This document shows, one piece after another, positions 1 to 10,699 of a stretch of 64,000 bases of DNA. Position numbers and translations under genes: made by a program. Positions within the stretch are counted from its first letter, which is position 1; each line of letters opens with the position of its first letter. The notes under the pieces are model-generated. The model had not been told where the DNA came from, did not search any database, and saw nothing but the letters and a program-made list of their open reading frames with translations. This DNA is from Saxidomus purpurata (taxonomy: Eukaryota > Mollusca > Bivalvia > Venerida > Veneridae): assembly GCA_022818135.1 (NCBI GenBank), contig JAFMSR010000018.1, positions 23,665,498-23,729,497 of the forward strand, read 5' to 3'.

Positions 1-640
1 CTGACAGAATGTGATCCAAATAGCTCACTCTGGCACTTTGTGCCAAGTGAGCTAAAAATTGGCAGTTGTGTGACCATCCTCTTGTCTTTATTGTACTTTT
101 AAGCCACATAAGCCCAAAAATAGCCACTAAAGACAAACAGAATGAATGACAGAGAATTTACTATTACTTTCTGTTGCCATAGCCACTTAAACCTCACTTT
201 TTGGACTGACTGACAAGACAGACAGATGGTGCTATTTTAATAATTACCTTCTGGGGGCATAGAAAATTATCCAAGCAAAACATGCACAGTACCAATCACT
301 CGTGTAAAGTTTCATTGGTGATTGAAGATAAATAGTGCGGACCAAATGTGCATGGACAGACGTACAAGGTTACTCCAGTATACCCCCTTTAAACTTCATG
401 AATTCCCGCCTTTGGTTGCTGGGAAATGGTGTGGAAAAATTTTGCTGAAAAAATCATAGGACCATAACTCCAGCAAAATTACCAAAGTACAATATGCAGA
501 AGATTTGCGGAAGAAAAGGCTTGGTACCAATCAGCCCTGTTAAGTTTCATTGGTATCTGAGAAATAGCACATAGGCAGACAGATAAGGTGACTCTAGTAT
601 AACCCTTTTAAATCACAAAAACACCCTTACTGCTCAATTA
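1..640. repeat. Dispersed repeat fragments, no gene
   Basis: No supported coding potential. The stretch is built from decayed pieces of a dispersed family: the phrase AATAGCTCACTCTGGCA near 22 recurs as AATAGCTCACCCTGGCA near 1274, and 'accaatca...tttcattggt' phrases recur inside the block at about 290-320 and 527-553, with tracts of the 'gacagacagat' type. Similar decayed tracts recur at 24640-24960 and 28050-28540. The rest, to 1085, shows nothing recognisable. Confidence 0.5.
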
Positions 641-1084
641 TTCTATTAAACTAACAAGAAAAACAACCAAACAAGAAAACATTTAATTGATGCATTAAAT
701 TACAGTCTGTTCAAGTGATTATTCTGGAAGTTCTGTAGACAAAATATCCATTCTTCTTTAATGATAGGTAATGGTTGATCCTACTCCAGCTGATCACCTT
801 TCTTTCATACATGACACATCTGGAAAAAAAATTAAGATAGGCAGTCCAAAACAGAAACATGTAGTAATATTTTACTCTTTTAGTTACAACAAGCTTATTG
901 TCAGTGTTGATATCAAAAGACATGCACCATGTGGCCTCTGAAATTAACTGTAGCAGTAGATAAACCATCAGATAATCAATGAGTAATTAAGGCAAGGCCA
1001 ATCAGGACCCATGGGATAAGCTTTGAACAAATATCTGAGCTCTAGGCCTTAGTTTCGGACAAGAAAACTTTACTGTATATTTCA

Positions 1085-1310
1085 GGGGCAATTTTGACCC
1101 CAGGGGCATAGTTTGAACATTTTTGTTAGAGGTTCACTAGACAGCGCAGCATACCAAATTATCTAAGCTCCGTGCCATGCAGTTTTGGAGAGTGTTTTCA
1201 GAGAAAATGTCTTCTGAAGGAAGTGGTGGATCGACAGACAAACAAGCAGATGGAAGGACGCTGAATGATCCTAATAGCTCACCCTGGCATTTCTGAAGCC
1301 ATGTTTTGTA
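1085..1310. repeat. Dispersed repeat, 'tttgaccccaggggcata' family
   Basis: Contains the phrase TTTGACCCCAGGGGCATA followed by 'gaggttcactagacag...gc...taccaaat.atctaagctc'. The same ordered phrases recur at 4786-4935, 24640-24960 and 28050-28540, and inverted near 47130-47330. Copies are strongly diverged and I see no coding capacity. The element class is unknown. The region 1311-1886 shows nothing else. Confidence 0.6.
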
Positions 1311-1886
1311 CCCAACCATCTTGAAACCGAAGTATTTGTCTGTCTTGAACTTGTATCAATATCAAAACTGAGTAATGTGGGGTCAAAAATTAGGTCATGA
1401 GGTATGCTCACCTTGACCTACTGCCTTTAATTTGAAGCCACAATAGTGAAATTTGAAATTTTTATATTTCATGATTGTCCTCAACTGACCTTAATTATCA
1501 CCTTTTAACCTACTTTATGTTTACTTGGTGCCTCTTATGCATGCTACCCATGCATCATAAGCCATTGGATGCTTTTTTAAGCAACCAACTACATGTAGTT
1601 AGACTTGTCCCTATGAGCAATGGGGTAAAATCATGGCCACTTCTTTGAAAGGAGTCAATGCAGGTACTAGTATGTTACAGAACAAGCTTGGTGACATTCC
1701 AAACATTGATTAAAAGAGAAGCAGTTCAAGATTTTTCTTCTATTTCAACTAACAGTAGCCCATATTTGCAGTGGACCAGAATAGTTTCTTGTGTTTTAAG
1801 GCATCAAGGCAAGGATGCTACATACAATGTAAAGCAATTTAGTACAGCTCTGTCACATGCTGTCTCACAATTCTAAGAATAGACTG

Positions 1887-3190
1887 AAGTGAAAAGTTGA
1901 CAATGGACCACATACTATGTACTACTAATCTAAGTGTATGTTGATAGTTGACCACAGACTTGATATTTTAATGAAATGTTGACAATGGACCATGGACTAG
2001 ATTATAAAGGAAATGTTGACAATGGACCGAGATGATTTTAAGAAAACTTTGACCATGGACAAATGCTGACACTGGATAATGGCCTAGAGACTTTAATGAA
2101 ATGTTGATAATGGACTAGATATTTAAATGAAATGTTGACAAGGGACCAAGATGATTTAAAGAAAATGTTGACAATGGACCATGGACTAGAGTGAAGTTTT
2201 GACAATGGTTTACATTGACACTGGATAATGGACTAGAAATGAAGAGAAAAATTGACAATGGACAACTGTTGACAATGAACCATAGACTAGAGACTAAAGG
2301 GAAGTGTTGACACAGGATGATGGACTAGAGACAAAAGTTAAGTGCTGACAATGAGCAAATGTTAACGCCGGATTATGGACTAGAGATTGAAGAGAAAAGT
2401 TGACAATGGACAAATGTTGACAATGAACCATAGACTAGAGACTACAGGGAAGTGTTGACAATGGATCATGGACTAGAGACTACTGGTAATTTCAAAGTGA
2501 AGTATTGACAATGGTCCACTGACTAGACTTTAAGTGAAATGTTGCAAATGGACAAATGATGGCATTGGATGATGAACTAGAGAATAAAGTGAAATGTTGA
2601 CAATTGACCATGAACTACAGATTTAAAGGAAACGTTTGATGGTCCACAGACTAAAGAAATAAAGATTAAAATGAAATGTTGACAATAGACTAAAGACTTA
2701 CATGAAATGTTGACAATGGACCAAGATGATTTAAGAAATGTTGACAATGGACTTAAGTGAAATGTTGACAATGGACTATGGACTTTGTCACTTAAGTGAA
2801 ATGTTGACAATGGACTTAAGTGAAATGTTGACAATGGACAATGGACTTAAGTGAAATGTTGACAATGGACTATGGACTTAAGTGAAATGTTGACAATGGA
2901 CTTAAGTGAAATGTTGACAATGGACTATGGACTTAAGTGAAATGTTGACAATGGACTATGGACTTCAGTGAAATGTTGACAATAGACTATGGACTTAAGT
3001 GAAATGTTGACAATGGACTATGGACTTAAGTGAAATGTTGACAATGGACTATGGACTTAAGTGAAATGTTGACAATGGACTTAAGTGAAATGTTGACAAT
3101 GGACTTTCAAAGTGAAATGTTGACAATGGACTTAAGTGAAATGTTGACAATGGACCATGGACTAGCAATTTAAATGAAATGTTGACAATA
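1887..3190. repeat. Minisatellite, 24/31 bp units
   Basis: Tandem array around the core AAATGTTGACAATGGAC. In the homogeneous part (about 2700-3170) units alternate between about 24 bp (acttaag + core + tgg) and about 31 bp, the longer form adding ACTATGG. The first 800 bp is strongly diverged and the distal part nearly identical, as expected if the array grows at one end. The short open frames inside are by-products of the repeat. Confidence 0.9.
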
Positions 3191-3367
3191 GCCCACACAC
3201 AAGGGACAACAAACAACCTTTCTGTACAAGTTCCTCATTAGAACCAAAGTGAAGACCTTACAAATGTACATGTACACAATAAAAAACCCTCGATAAAGTT
3301 ACATACACATCTGAAAAATCCTAGATAAAGTTACATACACATTTGAAAAATCCTAGATAAATTATCA

Positions 3368-3494
3368 TTATTCTTCTTCCTCTTCCTTAAACTGGTTTCT
3401 GTAGAAAGGTATTTTGTTCACGATCACTTTCCAGTCTGTCACATACAGGAAACCAACTAATCCCATCAAGCCAAAAGACATAGCAGTGTTCTTC
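3368..3494 (-). CDS. UQCR11: Cytochrome b-c1 complex subunit 10 (UQCR11-like), last coding exon
   Basis: Read on the minus strand after a TTTCAG acceptor, the exon encodes about 41 residues ending in a Glu-rich tail and a TAA stop. From memory it aligns without gaps to the C-terminal half of vertebrate UQCR11: a TA..(F/W)G...G.VG segment, then a hydrophobic stretch, then TDW, then a 'P(Y/F)....FK' tail. UQCR11 is a ~6 kDa single-pass subunit of mitochondrial complex III in the inner membrane. The acidic tail (EEEEE) is longer than in mammals. The 5' exon was not found; upstream on this strand lie an intron and a cluster of mobile elements. The acceptor could also be 4 nt further in (GGAAG), which would change the phase of the missing exon. 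Confidence 0.72.
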
Positions 3495-5082
3495 CTGAAA
3501 TAGTCAAAACATAATGTTATAGAATAACTTGGCAAATACTGCTTTCTTCATTCATGGTCAACAAAATACATGTATATGTACCATATTTCAGTACTAAAAT
3601 GCATGGAAGGAACATCATGAAATAACACAAGTTGTACTTATTGTCTAACACTTACAAACATACTGGCAACACGTAAAAACCTGGATATATGCATGATTTT
3701 GTAACTCACACACAGTAAGCAGCAGACTGATATTTTACAAAGTCTCTATTGTATAAAATGTTCAATGGTAAAATTCAAATGAGACAATAAAAGGTGATAA
3801 TTAAAGTAATTGCAAGTGCACAAATATTAATATCCCTACTCGGGCCTCATATCAAACTGAAAATGGGCAGAGATGTGCTACAGAATGTACAGTTATACAG
3901 AAGCTATCTGCTGAACTTTGCTGTTCTGGGCACAACAGTACACTAACCCATGCATAATTAGCTTCATTCAAGGCTTTAAATTTAGAATTAAATGTACATA
4001 TATAAATTAATATATACAAAGTATACTTTTTTACTGACAGAAAACTTTGCGTTCTTATTGGATAGTGGTTAAGGTTATTTTAGAATGTTGTACAAAATTC
4101 TTTTTAGATTAGTGCATTCTTCTGGCTCCTAATATAAGGAACCAGATTACTTTTAAATATATTTAAGGTTTATGAGGGCTAACAAGGACTTCAAACTGCC
4201 TATACTACGAATACTGGGACAACCAGCATAATATTGATACAGATTTGGCTACCTAGCCACTTATAATATATTTATTGTCAGATAGGGTTTAAACATGTTA
4301 CACTAGCTATGTATAGCTTTTAACCGACTTAATATGATGCAATAATTCTTTAATGTTTCCTCTATGATAATCAGCTGAGGTCTATAGCCAAACATGCTGT
4401 TCTTCTGATCTTCGCCGGCTTTTCCCACTATTTAAACCTAAGCCCAAGCCACCTGGTGAAGCTTGTAAAAACTCCTGGTAAATTAAAATTTTGGGAAAAA
4501 AATCTACGAAGTTCATAAAATATCAACCTACATCCCATTTTAAATTTTCAGTCGTCAAGCAATACCTGGTATTGATAATGCAAGAAGTACTAATATAATC
4601 TACAGTCAATTAGTTGACAAAACTGATGTGTTGACATGAGTTTGTTAGTTGTCACTATCATCTTCAGTGATTTCTCAGACTTGCATCCTCTCATTACTCG
4701 GACTCATTTATGACTGAAAGGACCCACATTTACTAAAAATAGGTTTTCCTACATACATCTTTGTAAAAAAGTGACGCCCCCACAAGGTCAATTTTGACCC
4801 CAGGGGCATAATGTGAACAAACTTTGAAGAGGTGTATACACTACAGTAGACAATGCTACATGCCAAATATCTAAGCTCTACCTGTCTACGCCTTGTGGTT
4901 TCAGAGAAGTTTTAAAGTTTTGTGTAAAATGATACGCGGATCCTACTTTTTCTCTGGATTTAAACGTTTCCGTGAACCACTATTACGGGAAGAGTAAACT
5001 AATGTTTAAAAATTTAGCATTTTCTACAAAATACACAAGAAATAATCAAACATCTCCACCGGCATTAACCCTGTAACAGTTA
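3495..5082. other. Probable UQCR11 intron / unassigned sequence
   Basis: AT-rich sequence without a recognisable exon. One fragment of the 'tttgaccccaggggcata' family sits at 4786-4935. I looked for an exon encoding the N-terminal half of UQCR11 on the minus strand and did not see a convincing one. Confidence 0.4.
4786..4935. repeat. Dispersed repeat, 'tttgaccccaggggcata' family
   Basis: Shares with 1085-1310 and 28200-28330 the ordered phrases TTTGACCCCAGGGGCATA, 'acaatgctacatgccaaat' and ATCTAAGCTCT. Non-coding and diverged. Confidence 0.65.
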
Positions 5083-5086
5083 AACT

Positions 5087-5268
5087 TGTAACGATTGGTG
5101 AACGTAGTGAAAACGTTCGGTCGCATATGATGATAATATGCAAATTTAAAACCCATGTACATGTGATGGGGATTAGGGTAGTATATATAAGGCACAGAGA
5201 CCCATTCAGGGTTGAGTATACTTTTCACTGAATGGATCTGCTGCGTCTTAGGCCCTCAGCTCGTTACA
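5087..5268 (+). repeat. LTR1 of TRIM-like element (182 bp)
   Basis: Starts TGTAACGATTGG and ends CTCGTTACA, with the terminal inverted repeat TGTAAC/GTTACA typical of LTRs. A TATATAAGG box lies at about 5184. Short open frames through this stretch are by-products. Confidence 0.9.
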
Positions 5269-5270
5269 AA

Positions 5271-5288
5271 TGGTGGCAGCGGTGGGAT
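5271..5288 (+). promoter_or_regulatory. Primer-binding site, tRNA-Leu
   Basis: TGGTGGCAGCGGTGGGAT begins 2 nt after the LTR. It is the exact complement of the 3' end of a eukaryotic tRNA-Leu (AAG/UAG type, ...CCACCGCTGCCA plus CCA). tRNA-Leu priming is common among mollusc Ty3/gypsy-like elements. An identical site lies at 6160-6177 in the second internal region. Confidence 0.85.
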
Positions 5289-5349
5289 GAAGACAACTGC
5301 CAGACAGGAGTTGCCTTACCCACGAAATTCCCAAGGCCAAGACTCGGGA

Positions 5350-5374
5350 CGAGTCTTCTCGGAGGGGGAGGTAG
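5350..5374 (+). promoter_or_regulatory. Polypurine tract of TRIM-like element
   Basis: The purine-rich tract GGAGGGGGAGGTAG abuts the TGTAAC start of LTR2 at 5375, the expected place for plus-strand priming. It follows the hairpin CGAGTCT. The equivalent at 9508-9520 reads GGAGGGGAAGTAG. Confidence 0.8.
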
Positions 5375-6157
5375 TGTAACCATCGGTGAACGTAGTGAAA
5401 ACGTTCGGTCACATATGATGATAATATGCAAATTTAAAACCCATGTATGCTTCTTTCTCCGCGACTCGAGGGTCTAAGGAATGATTCTACATATTCTATG
5501 TTTAAAAATACCTTTTTCAAACAGATTAACTCTAAACAATCTTAGATAACTATTCATTATTGCTCTTAGAAACACAATTTAATGCAGTCTTTTGTTGTTT
5601 ACACAAAATAACCTGATATGTTATGACCTCTGACTCTCTGATACACTCTGACACTTTCTCCGCGATCCGAGGATTCTGATTGGCTGAATTGGGCTGTTCC
5701 ATTAATGTGCTTCCCGCACTTTTTACAGGTAAATTCAGTAAGTATGTTCTAGATGCAAGGGAAATAATCACTCCTGACCAAGGGCAAAATGGAGGATAAG
5801 AATTTTCAGCTTATTTCCATGAAATATGTTAAAATGGAGTAGTTTTTTTTAATACTTTTAAAGATAAAGGTATAATTCTTCAAATACCTGCTTGATTCGC
5901 ATGATTTTTCTCGTAAACGTGTAAAATCGCTCGATACCGAACTTGTACAGAATCCGGTTGTTTCGAAATATTTCGCGTGCGATCATTCGTCGGAAATAAC
6001 TATCACGTGAATCACGGAGAAACCTCGGATCGGGGAGAAAGAAGGATACATGTGATGGGGATTAGGGTAGTATATATAAGGCACAGAGACCCATTCAGGG
6101 TTGAGTATACTTTTCACTGAATGGATCTGCTGTGTCTTTGGCCCTAGGCTCATTACA
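5375..6157 (+). repeat. LTR2 of TRIM-like element, interrupted
   Basis: Left part is 5375-5447, ending ...CCATGTA. Right part is 6047-6157, resuming TACATGTGATGGGG and ending CATTACA. Between them sits a 599 bp inserted element. The duplicated TA at the two joints restores the uninterrupted sequence seen in LTR1 and LTR3. Confidence 0.9.
5448..6046. mobile_element. 599 bp TA-flanked inverted-repeat element (mariner-like MITE)
   Basis: Inserted at TA inside LTR2, with TA duplicated (5446-5447 and 6047-6048). The terminal inverted repeats are about 24 bp: left TGCTTCTTTCTCCGCGACTC, right (reverse complement) TCCTTCTTTCTCCCCGATCC, both followed by GAGG. The motif CTTTCTCCGCGATCCGAGG also recurs internally near 5655. 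No transposase is encoded. A TA duplication points to the Tc1/mariner superfamily as the mobilising source, which is an inference. Confidence 0.78.
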
Positions 6158-6218
6158 AATGGTGGCAGCGGTGGGATGAAGACAACTGCCAGACAGGAGT
6201 TGCCTTACCCACGAATTT

Positions 6219-9200
6219 GGTGCCTACTAAACGACGGTACCGGTATCCCCCGGTACCGGTATCCGCCGGTATCGCCTATTATTGATTTTTCACACATTCA
6301 ACATATCACTGTGGAGCAAATGCTAATCCTTTGAAATAATCGATATTGAGCGTGTCGCGTGTTTAACCCTTATAAAGTAAAAACTTTGATTTGGCAAATT
6401 GGATTTATGTGTTACATAAAATAATTAAATATGAAGCCGTAATATAAATAAAAGTTAAAGATGCAATGGTTGGTTGAGGGACTTTGTTGTGAAGTCACTT
6501 TATGAATTCGCATCAGTGCAATTCGCACCTGCAGGCACTTGAAATCATTTATTGTTATTCAATACGTGAATGCATTATATATTTTGCCCTAATTGTCCCT
6601 GTTTCAAATAATAAGTATGCATGTCTAGATGTTAGTGCGTGAGTCTACTAAATTTGATATATTGAATACAAAAGTAAACAAGAATGTTATATTTATAAAC
6701 TTAGCGATATTATGCTCTAAGAAACATAGAACGAAATAGATAAAATGAACGAATAAAAAAGATGCAGTTGTGGGACATGTTGCACAATTAAGAAATATCA
6801 AAGAAGTATTAAATAATGACCAAAACCAAGAGGTATTTCTGCAAATGCATGCATGAATGAATGCTTTATATGGACCTATCTAACATCATATTACCACCTG
6901 CATGTAGTAGGAGGGGAAGCGTCAGAGATAAAAAAATACATATATATTTTTTATAACCCACCACAATAAATAAATGCATACTTAACAAGAATGTTAACAT
7001 GAATGTGATACAAACATTTGATATTTTCAAGCAGGACAATGGATTTATCAATAATTTTCTTTGATGGATAAATAAAAGCATATTTTAACTCTCATTGCCG
7101 TCTTTTTCACAGCGACCGATAACGGAATAAACAACCCAATTAGGGATTATAGGGGCCCCAAAGTGTCACCGTGTATATTGTCACTTTTTTAACACGGATT
7201 AATTACAGGGTTTCCGCTGTAATTCGCCAAACTCGCATATGGCGAAAAAAAAATGTGAGTGGCGAAAAAAAAGTCTACCCTGGCGAACATTTTTTTCATA
7301 AACATCAAATACCTATATCATCAAGGCATATTATCCATCCGCTAATCGTATATTTGGGCGCCCGGAAATAGCAATATACAACCTAATTGGTGACCACGGT
7401 ATGTTACGTAATTGACACGGATTAAAAGTTAATACCTAGTTTATTTTTTTCTGAAGACGTCACAAGCTGTCAAAATAATTGATGCTTGTATAATCGCCAA
7501 TCATCGGCGCGGTACCGCCCTCGTGTTTAAATATCGCCAATCACCGGCGCCGTACTGCCCTCGTCTGGGCGGAGCAAAGATTAACGCAAAATTAGTGCCG
7601 ACATTTGTACAATTGTCGGCAGCTCTCACAGTCGGATCGGTTAACAATGGTTAACGCTAGACGTCCCAAAATAAAAAGTAAATTATGACTAAAAGCAAGA
7701 AATGTTCGCAACGGTAATCGCTTGGTATAATTTGTAAAGTTAAAAACAATTCTTTGCAAAATTCTCGGCCATTTTCGCAGTCGAATCGAAAAAACAATAG
7801 CTCAATTCTTGATAATTAATTAAGCCCGAATCAGAGTGCTGACTTCGAGGACGGGAATGTTCTTCGTAAAAAACAAACTTATTTACTTTGGTCAATTAAT
7901 TATGTTAAAACAATTTGTTGTTCAATATTGAGAAGTTTTGAACATCAAAAATCGTAAGATTTATTAAGAGGCTACAGGGCACTTTTTTGTCATAAAAATA
8001 TGTTTCCCCTTCACGAAAAAGTCCCCTTTAAAAGTTGACAAAAAATAGAAGATTTGATGAATGTACCGGTAGCCTGTTTGGAAAACGTAACCCTCTATCA
8101 ATAAAATAATTTCAGATTGATTTCTTGCAATTATATCGTAAGATACATGTGAAATCGTGACGCGAAAATCGTCGTTTTTCACCTATTTTCGCGATCCCGT
8201 TTTTTTTATTTCTTCAAAGAAAACAGTACGTGTTATAAAGTCTCAAAGAACAGATAGAAATACATGTACGATGTTTTCAGCTAACGACTGCATTTTACTA
8301 CATATTGAAATAAATTCATTACAATTAATATAAAGTTATTGTCTTAATATAAAAAAATTGAAATCAGTTCGTAACATTATTTGTCAAACTACATGTCAGG
8401 AAAGGCTTTTAAATGAGTTTAAAGGCTTGTTTCCAGACGCTTCCAGGGGCCTAAGACTGATTTTTAAGAAAAACGCCATGTTCAAGGCTATGACAGGGCA
8501 TTATAAGCTTCCCAGGCCACAAGATTATCCTATACAGGTATTCAACACACTTCAAATGTTGTCTTTTTGATTTGTAAATTAAACAAAAGCCAAGGGGGGT
8601 ACCCCTCCCCTTGCATCTGCTGATTTTTGTGGCCAATTTTTTTGGCCAGAACCTGAATTACTTAAATCTGAAGTCTATGAGAAAGAAAATAAATATATAA
8701 AAAGATAGATATGTTCATAACTACGTGAAATTTAGAAGGTGCACTATAAACAATCAAGAAATTATAATTCACTCTTCAAATTAAAAATAAAACGGTCAGA
8801 TGTGACACGTGTTACTTTCTTATACATGTACACAGTATAATTAACTGTTAACATTAATTGGAAAAAAATTAAACCAAGTAAATATTGAAATGCACTTGGA
8901 GCGCACTTACCACTAACCAAGTCTAAACATAGTGCACACACTTTTTATGATTTAATTATGAATTGCGATTGTAAAAGGTATATAAAAAGAGAATTGTTAA
9001 ACAATATCACAAGGCGTGAAAGCATCATATTACTGTGAATGGAAATACTCAAAACTATGACTCATATGTGATTTTAGTAAATATTATGAATCTGAAAGTA
9101 TTTTGTCCTGAACATAAATATCTAATAGCCATATTAATAAAGGTTACTTTAATTATGAATTTTACTCTTATGCCATTATCACAGTGCTACATTTAGTATT

Positions 9201-9468
9201 GTATGGAGAAATAATCAAATTAATATAAGTTCATATACAGTACTGCCACTATTTTGCTATTCACAGATCGTAGTTATTTAATATTCATTGTCTATAACTG
9301 CATAATTTATATTTAGTTTACATAAACACACGACTAGCAGTTTCTTTATCGATCAACACCTCTTACTTCAATAACTTGCAACATTCATTCAAGCATTTCG
9401 GATACCGGGATTTTCGATACCGGCGGATACCGGCGTTTCTTGACCGATACCGTCATTTAGTAGGCACC
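6219..9468. mobile_element. 3250 bp non-autonomous DNA transposon with 9 bp target duplication
   Basis: Inserted in the second TRIM internal region. The 9 bp target CACGAATTT is duplicated at 6210-6218 and 9469-9477, and the uninterrupted equivalent is visible at 5317-5325 (with one base difference). Both ends start GGTGCCTACTAAA when read inward, and the inverted repeats run about 60 bp with several CCGGTATC-type motifs. The interior is AT-rich; the longest open frames are about 60-80 codons and resemble nothing I know. A 9 bp duplication with long inverted repeats fits Mutator-like or Merlin-like elements; the superfamily is not settled. Internal features: GC-rich tandem duplication at 7494-7565 and hairpin GCCGACA...TTGTCGGC near 7597-7621. 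Confidence 0.85.
7494..7565. repeat. GC-rich tandem duplication inside the 3.25 kb element
   Basis: Two copies of ATCGCCAATCAYCGGCGC followed by 'gtacygccctcgt' lie about 40 bp apart in otherwise AT-rich sequence. Function unknown. Confidence 0.7.
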
Positions 9469-9520
9469 CACGAATTTCCCAGGCTAAGACTCGGGACGAG
9501 TCTTCTCGGAGGGGAAGTAG

Positions 9521-9703
9521 TGTAACGATCGGTGAACGTAGTGAAAACGTTCGGTCGCATATGATGATAATATGCAAATTTAAAACCCATGTACATGTGA
9601 TGGGGATTAGGGTAGTATATATAAGGCACAGAGACCCATTCAGGGTTGAGTATACTTTTCACTGAAATGGATCTGCTGCGTCTTAGTCCCTCAGCTCGTT
9701 ACA
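9521..9703 (+). repeat. LTR3 of TRIM-like element (183 bp)
   Basis: Begins TGTAACGATCGG and ends CTCGTTACA, directly followed by AACT (9704-9707), which matches the four bases before LTR1. Differs from LTR1 by about one substitution near each end and one inserted A. Confidence 0.9.
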
Positions 9704-9707
9704 AACT

Positions 9708-10699
9708 CAACCCCTTAAATAACACTTGGAGGCATATTACACACCATCTTCTGGATAAGAATCTTGCCATACTAAAGTTCCGTCTCAAACCTCCATCCGA
9801 ACCAAGAAATGGCACATCGAAAGCCTTTTTATTCGACATCGCGAAACGTTGAAAGAAAGATGGTTTTGACCTTGAAGTTTTCTACTGAATCACCGGTAAA
9901 CACCGCACTGAATAGCTTCTTGCGAAAAATGTTAGGGAGATGTTTGCACACAGTCATATGTAATGGAGATCACAAGTGTGTTCAATTACTTTATATTTTT
10001 CTTTTTAACACAATGATATTAATAAGCTAAATTTGGTTCTTAAAGTCACTGAGTTATAGTTTAGAAATTTGAACTATTCATGTAGTTATGTAGGTTGGGT
10101 GTAAGTAAGTCATCGCGGTTGGGCGTAAAAGCCTGACCAGACCAGACTTTATCAAATACTATCTTAAAACTCGATAAAGATGAATTACTTATACATTAAA
10201 CAAATTTTCTAACGCTACCAGTAACTTTAAAATTACACAAGTTAATTAGATGTAGTTTACAGGACAATTTGAGTATCAAATACGACATAGTTTTATTCAA
10301 AGTAAACAACAAAATTATTGTGCCAGTTAGATTCTGCCAGATACACAGTTAGATTCTGCCAGATACACCCGTGAATCAAAAGTTGATGTAATCAGGATGT
10401 ATTATAATTATCTATGTGTATACGATCCCTGATGCAATGTAATAATGTAAAACAATTGTTTCATTTCCAATGTTAAATGAATTTGGATCCTATAAGAAGT
10501 GATATTTTCGAGTGTTGACATGGTGTCCACGCCAGTTTGTTAATTTGTTAGTTAAAGGTGAAGTATAAAAAATAGGGGAGGATAGTCGGTTAACATCAGT
10601 TAAAGTAGGAACGGAGTGGAGTGTTCCTGGTTAAAGTGGGAAGTGATGTAAAAAGCTTATTAAACATGTTAAGAAAGTTAAAAAGGCAAAAACATTTCT
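9708..10699. other. No gene recognised
   Basis: AT-rich sequence with only short open frames. The one small structure is a 23 bp direct repeat (AGTTAGATTCTGCCAGATAC, two copies, about 10323-10368). Confidence 0.45.

Larger units (their letters stand above)
5083..9707 (+). mobile_element. Tandem TRIM-like LTR retrotransposon, split by two DNA transposons
   Basis: Overall structure is LTR1 - internal - LTR2 - internal - LTR3. The LTRs are 182-183 bp, begin TGTAAC and end GTTACA, and carry a TATATAA box. Each internal region (about 106 bp) starts 2 nt after the LTR with a tRNA-Leu primer-binding site, contains a hairpin (AGACTCG-GGA-CGAGTCT) and ends with a purine tract just before the next LTR. 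There is no gag or pol. The whole array is flanked by AACT at 5083-5086 and 9704-9707, consistent with a target-site duplication. LTR2 is interrupted by a 599 bp element and the second internal region by a 3250 bp element. LTR1 and LTR3 differ at about three positions, so insertion looks recent. Replication must depend on enzymes from a full-length element not seen here. Confidence 0.88.

Noticed and set aside
2577..2834. 85-codon frame rich in Ser/Thr/Leu repeats
   Set aside because: By-product of the 24/31 bp minisatellite; no start context or partner exons.
5232..5477. 81-codon frame and similar ones at 6101-6334 and 9453-9662
   Set aside because: They run through LTR and primer-site sequence of the TRIM-like element and recur only because the LTR recurs.
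5890..5987. Possible first exon of UQCR11 on the minus strand (ATG, basic N-terminus, CAG/GTATTT donor)
   Set aside because: It lies inside the 599 bp TA-flanked element and does not resemble the UQCR11 N-terminus; frame agreement needs a second-choice acceptor.
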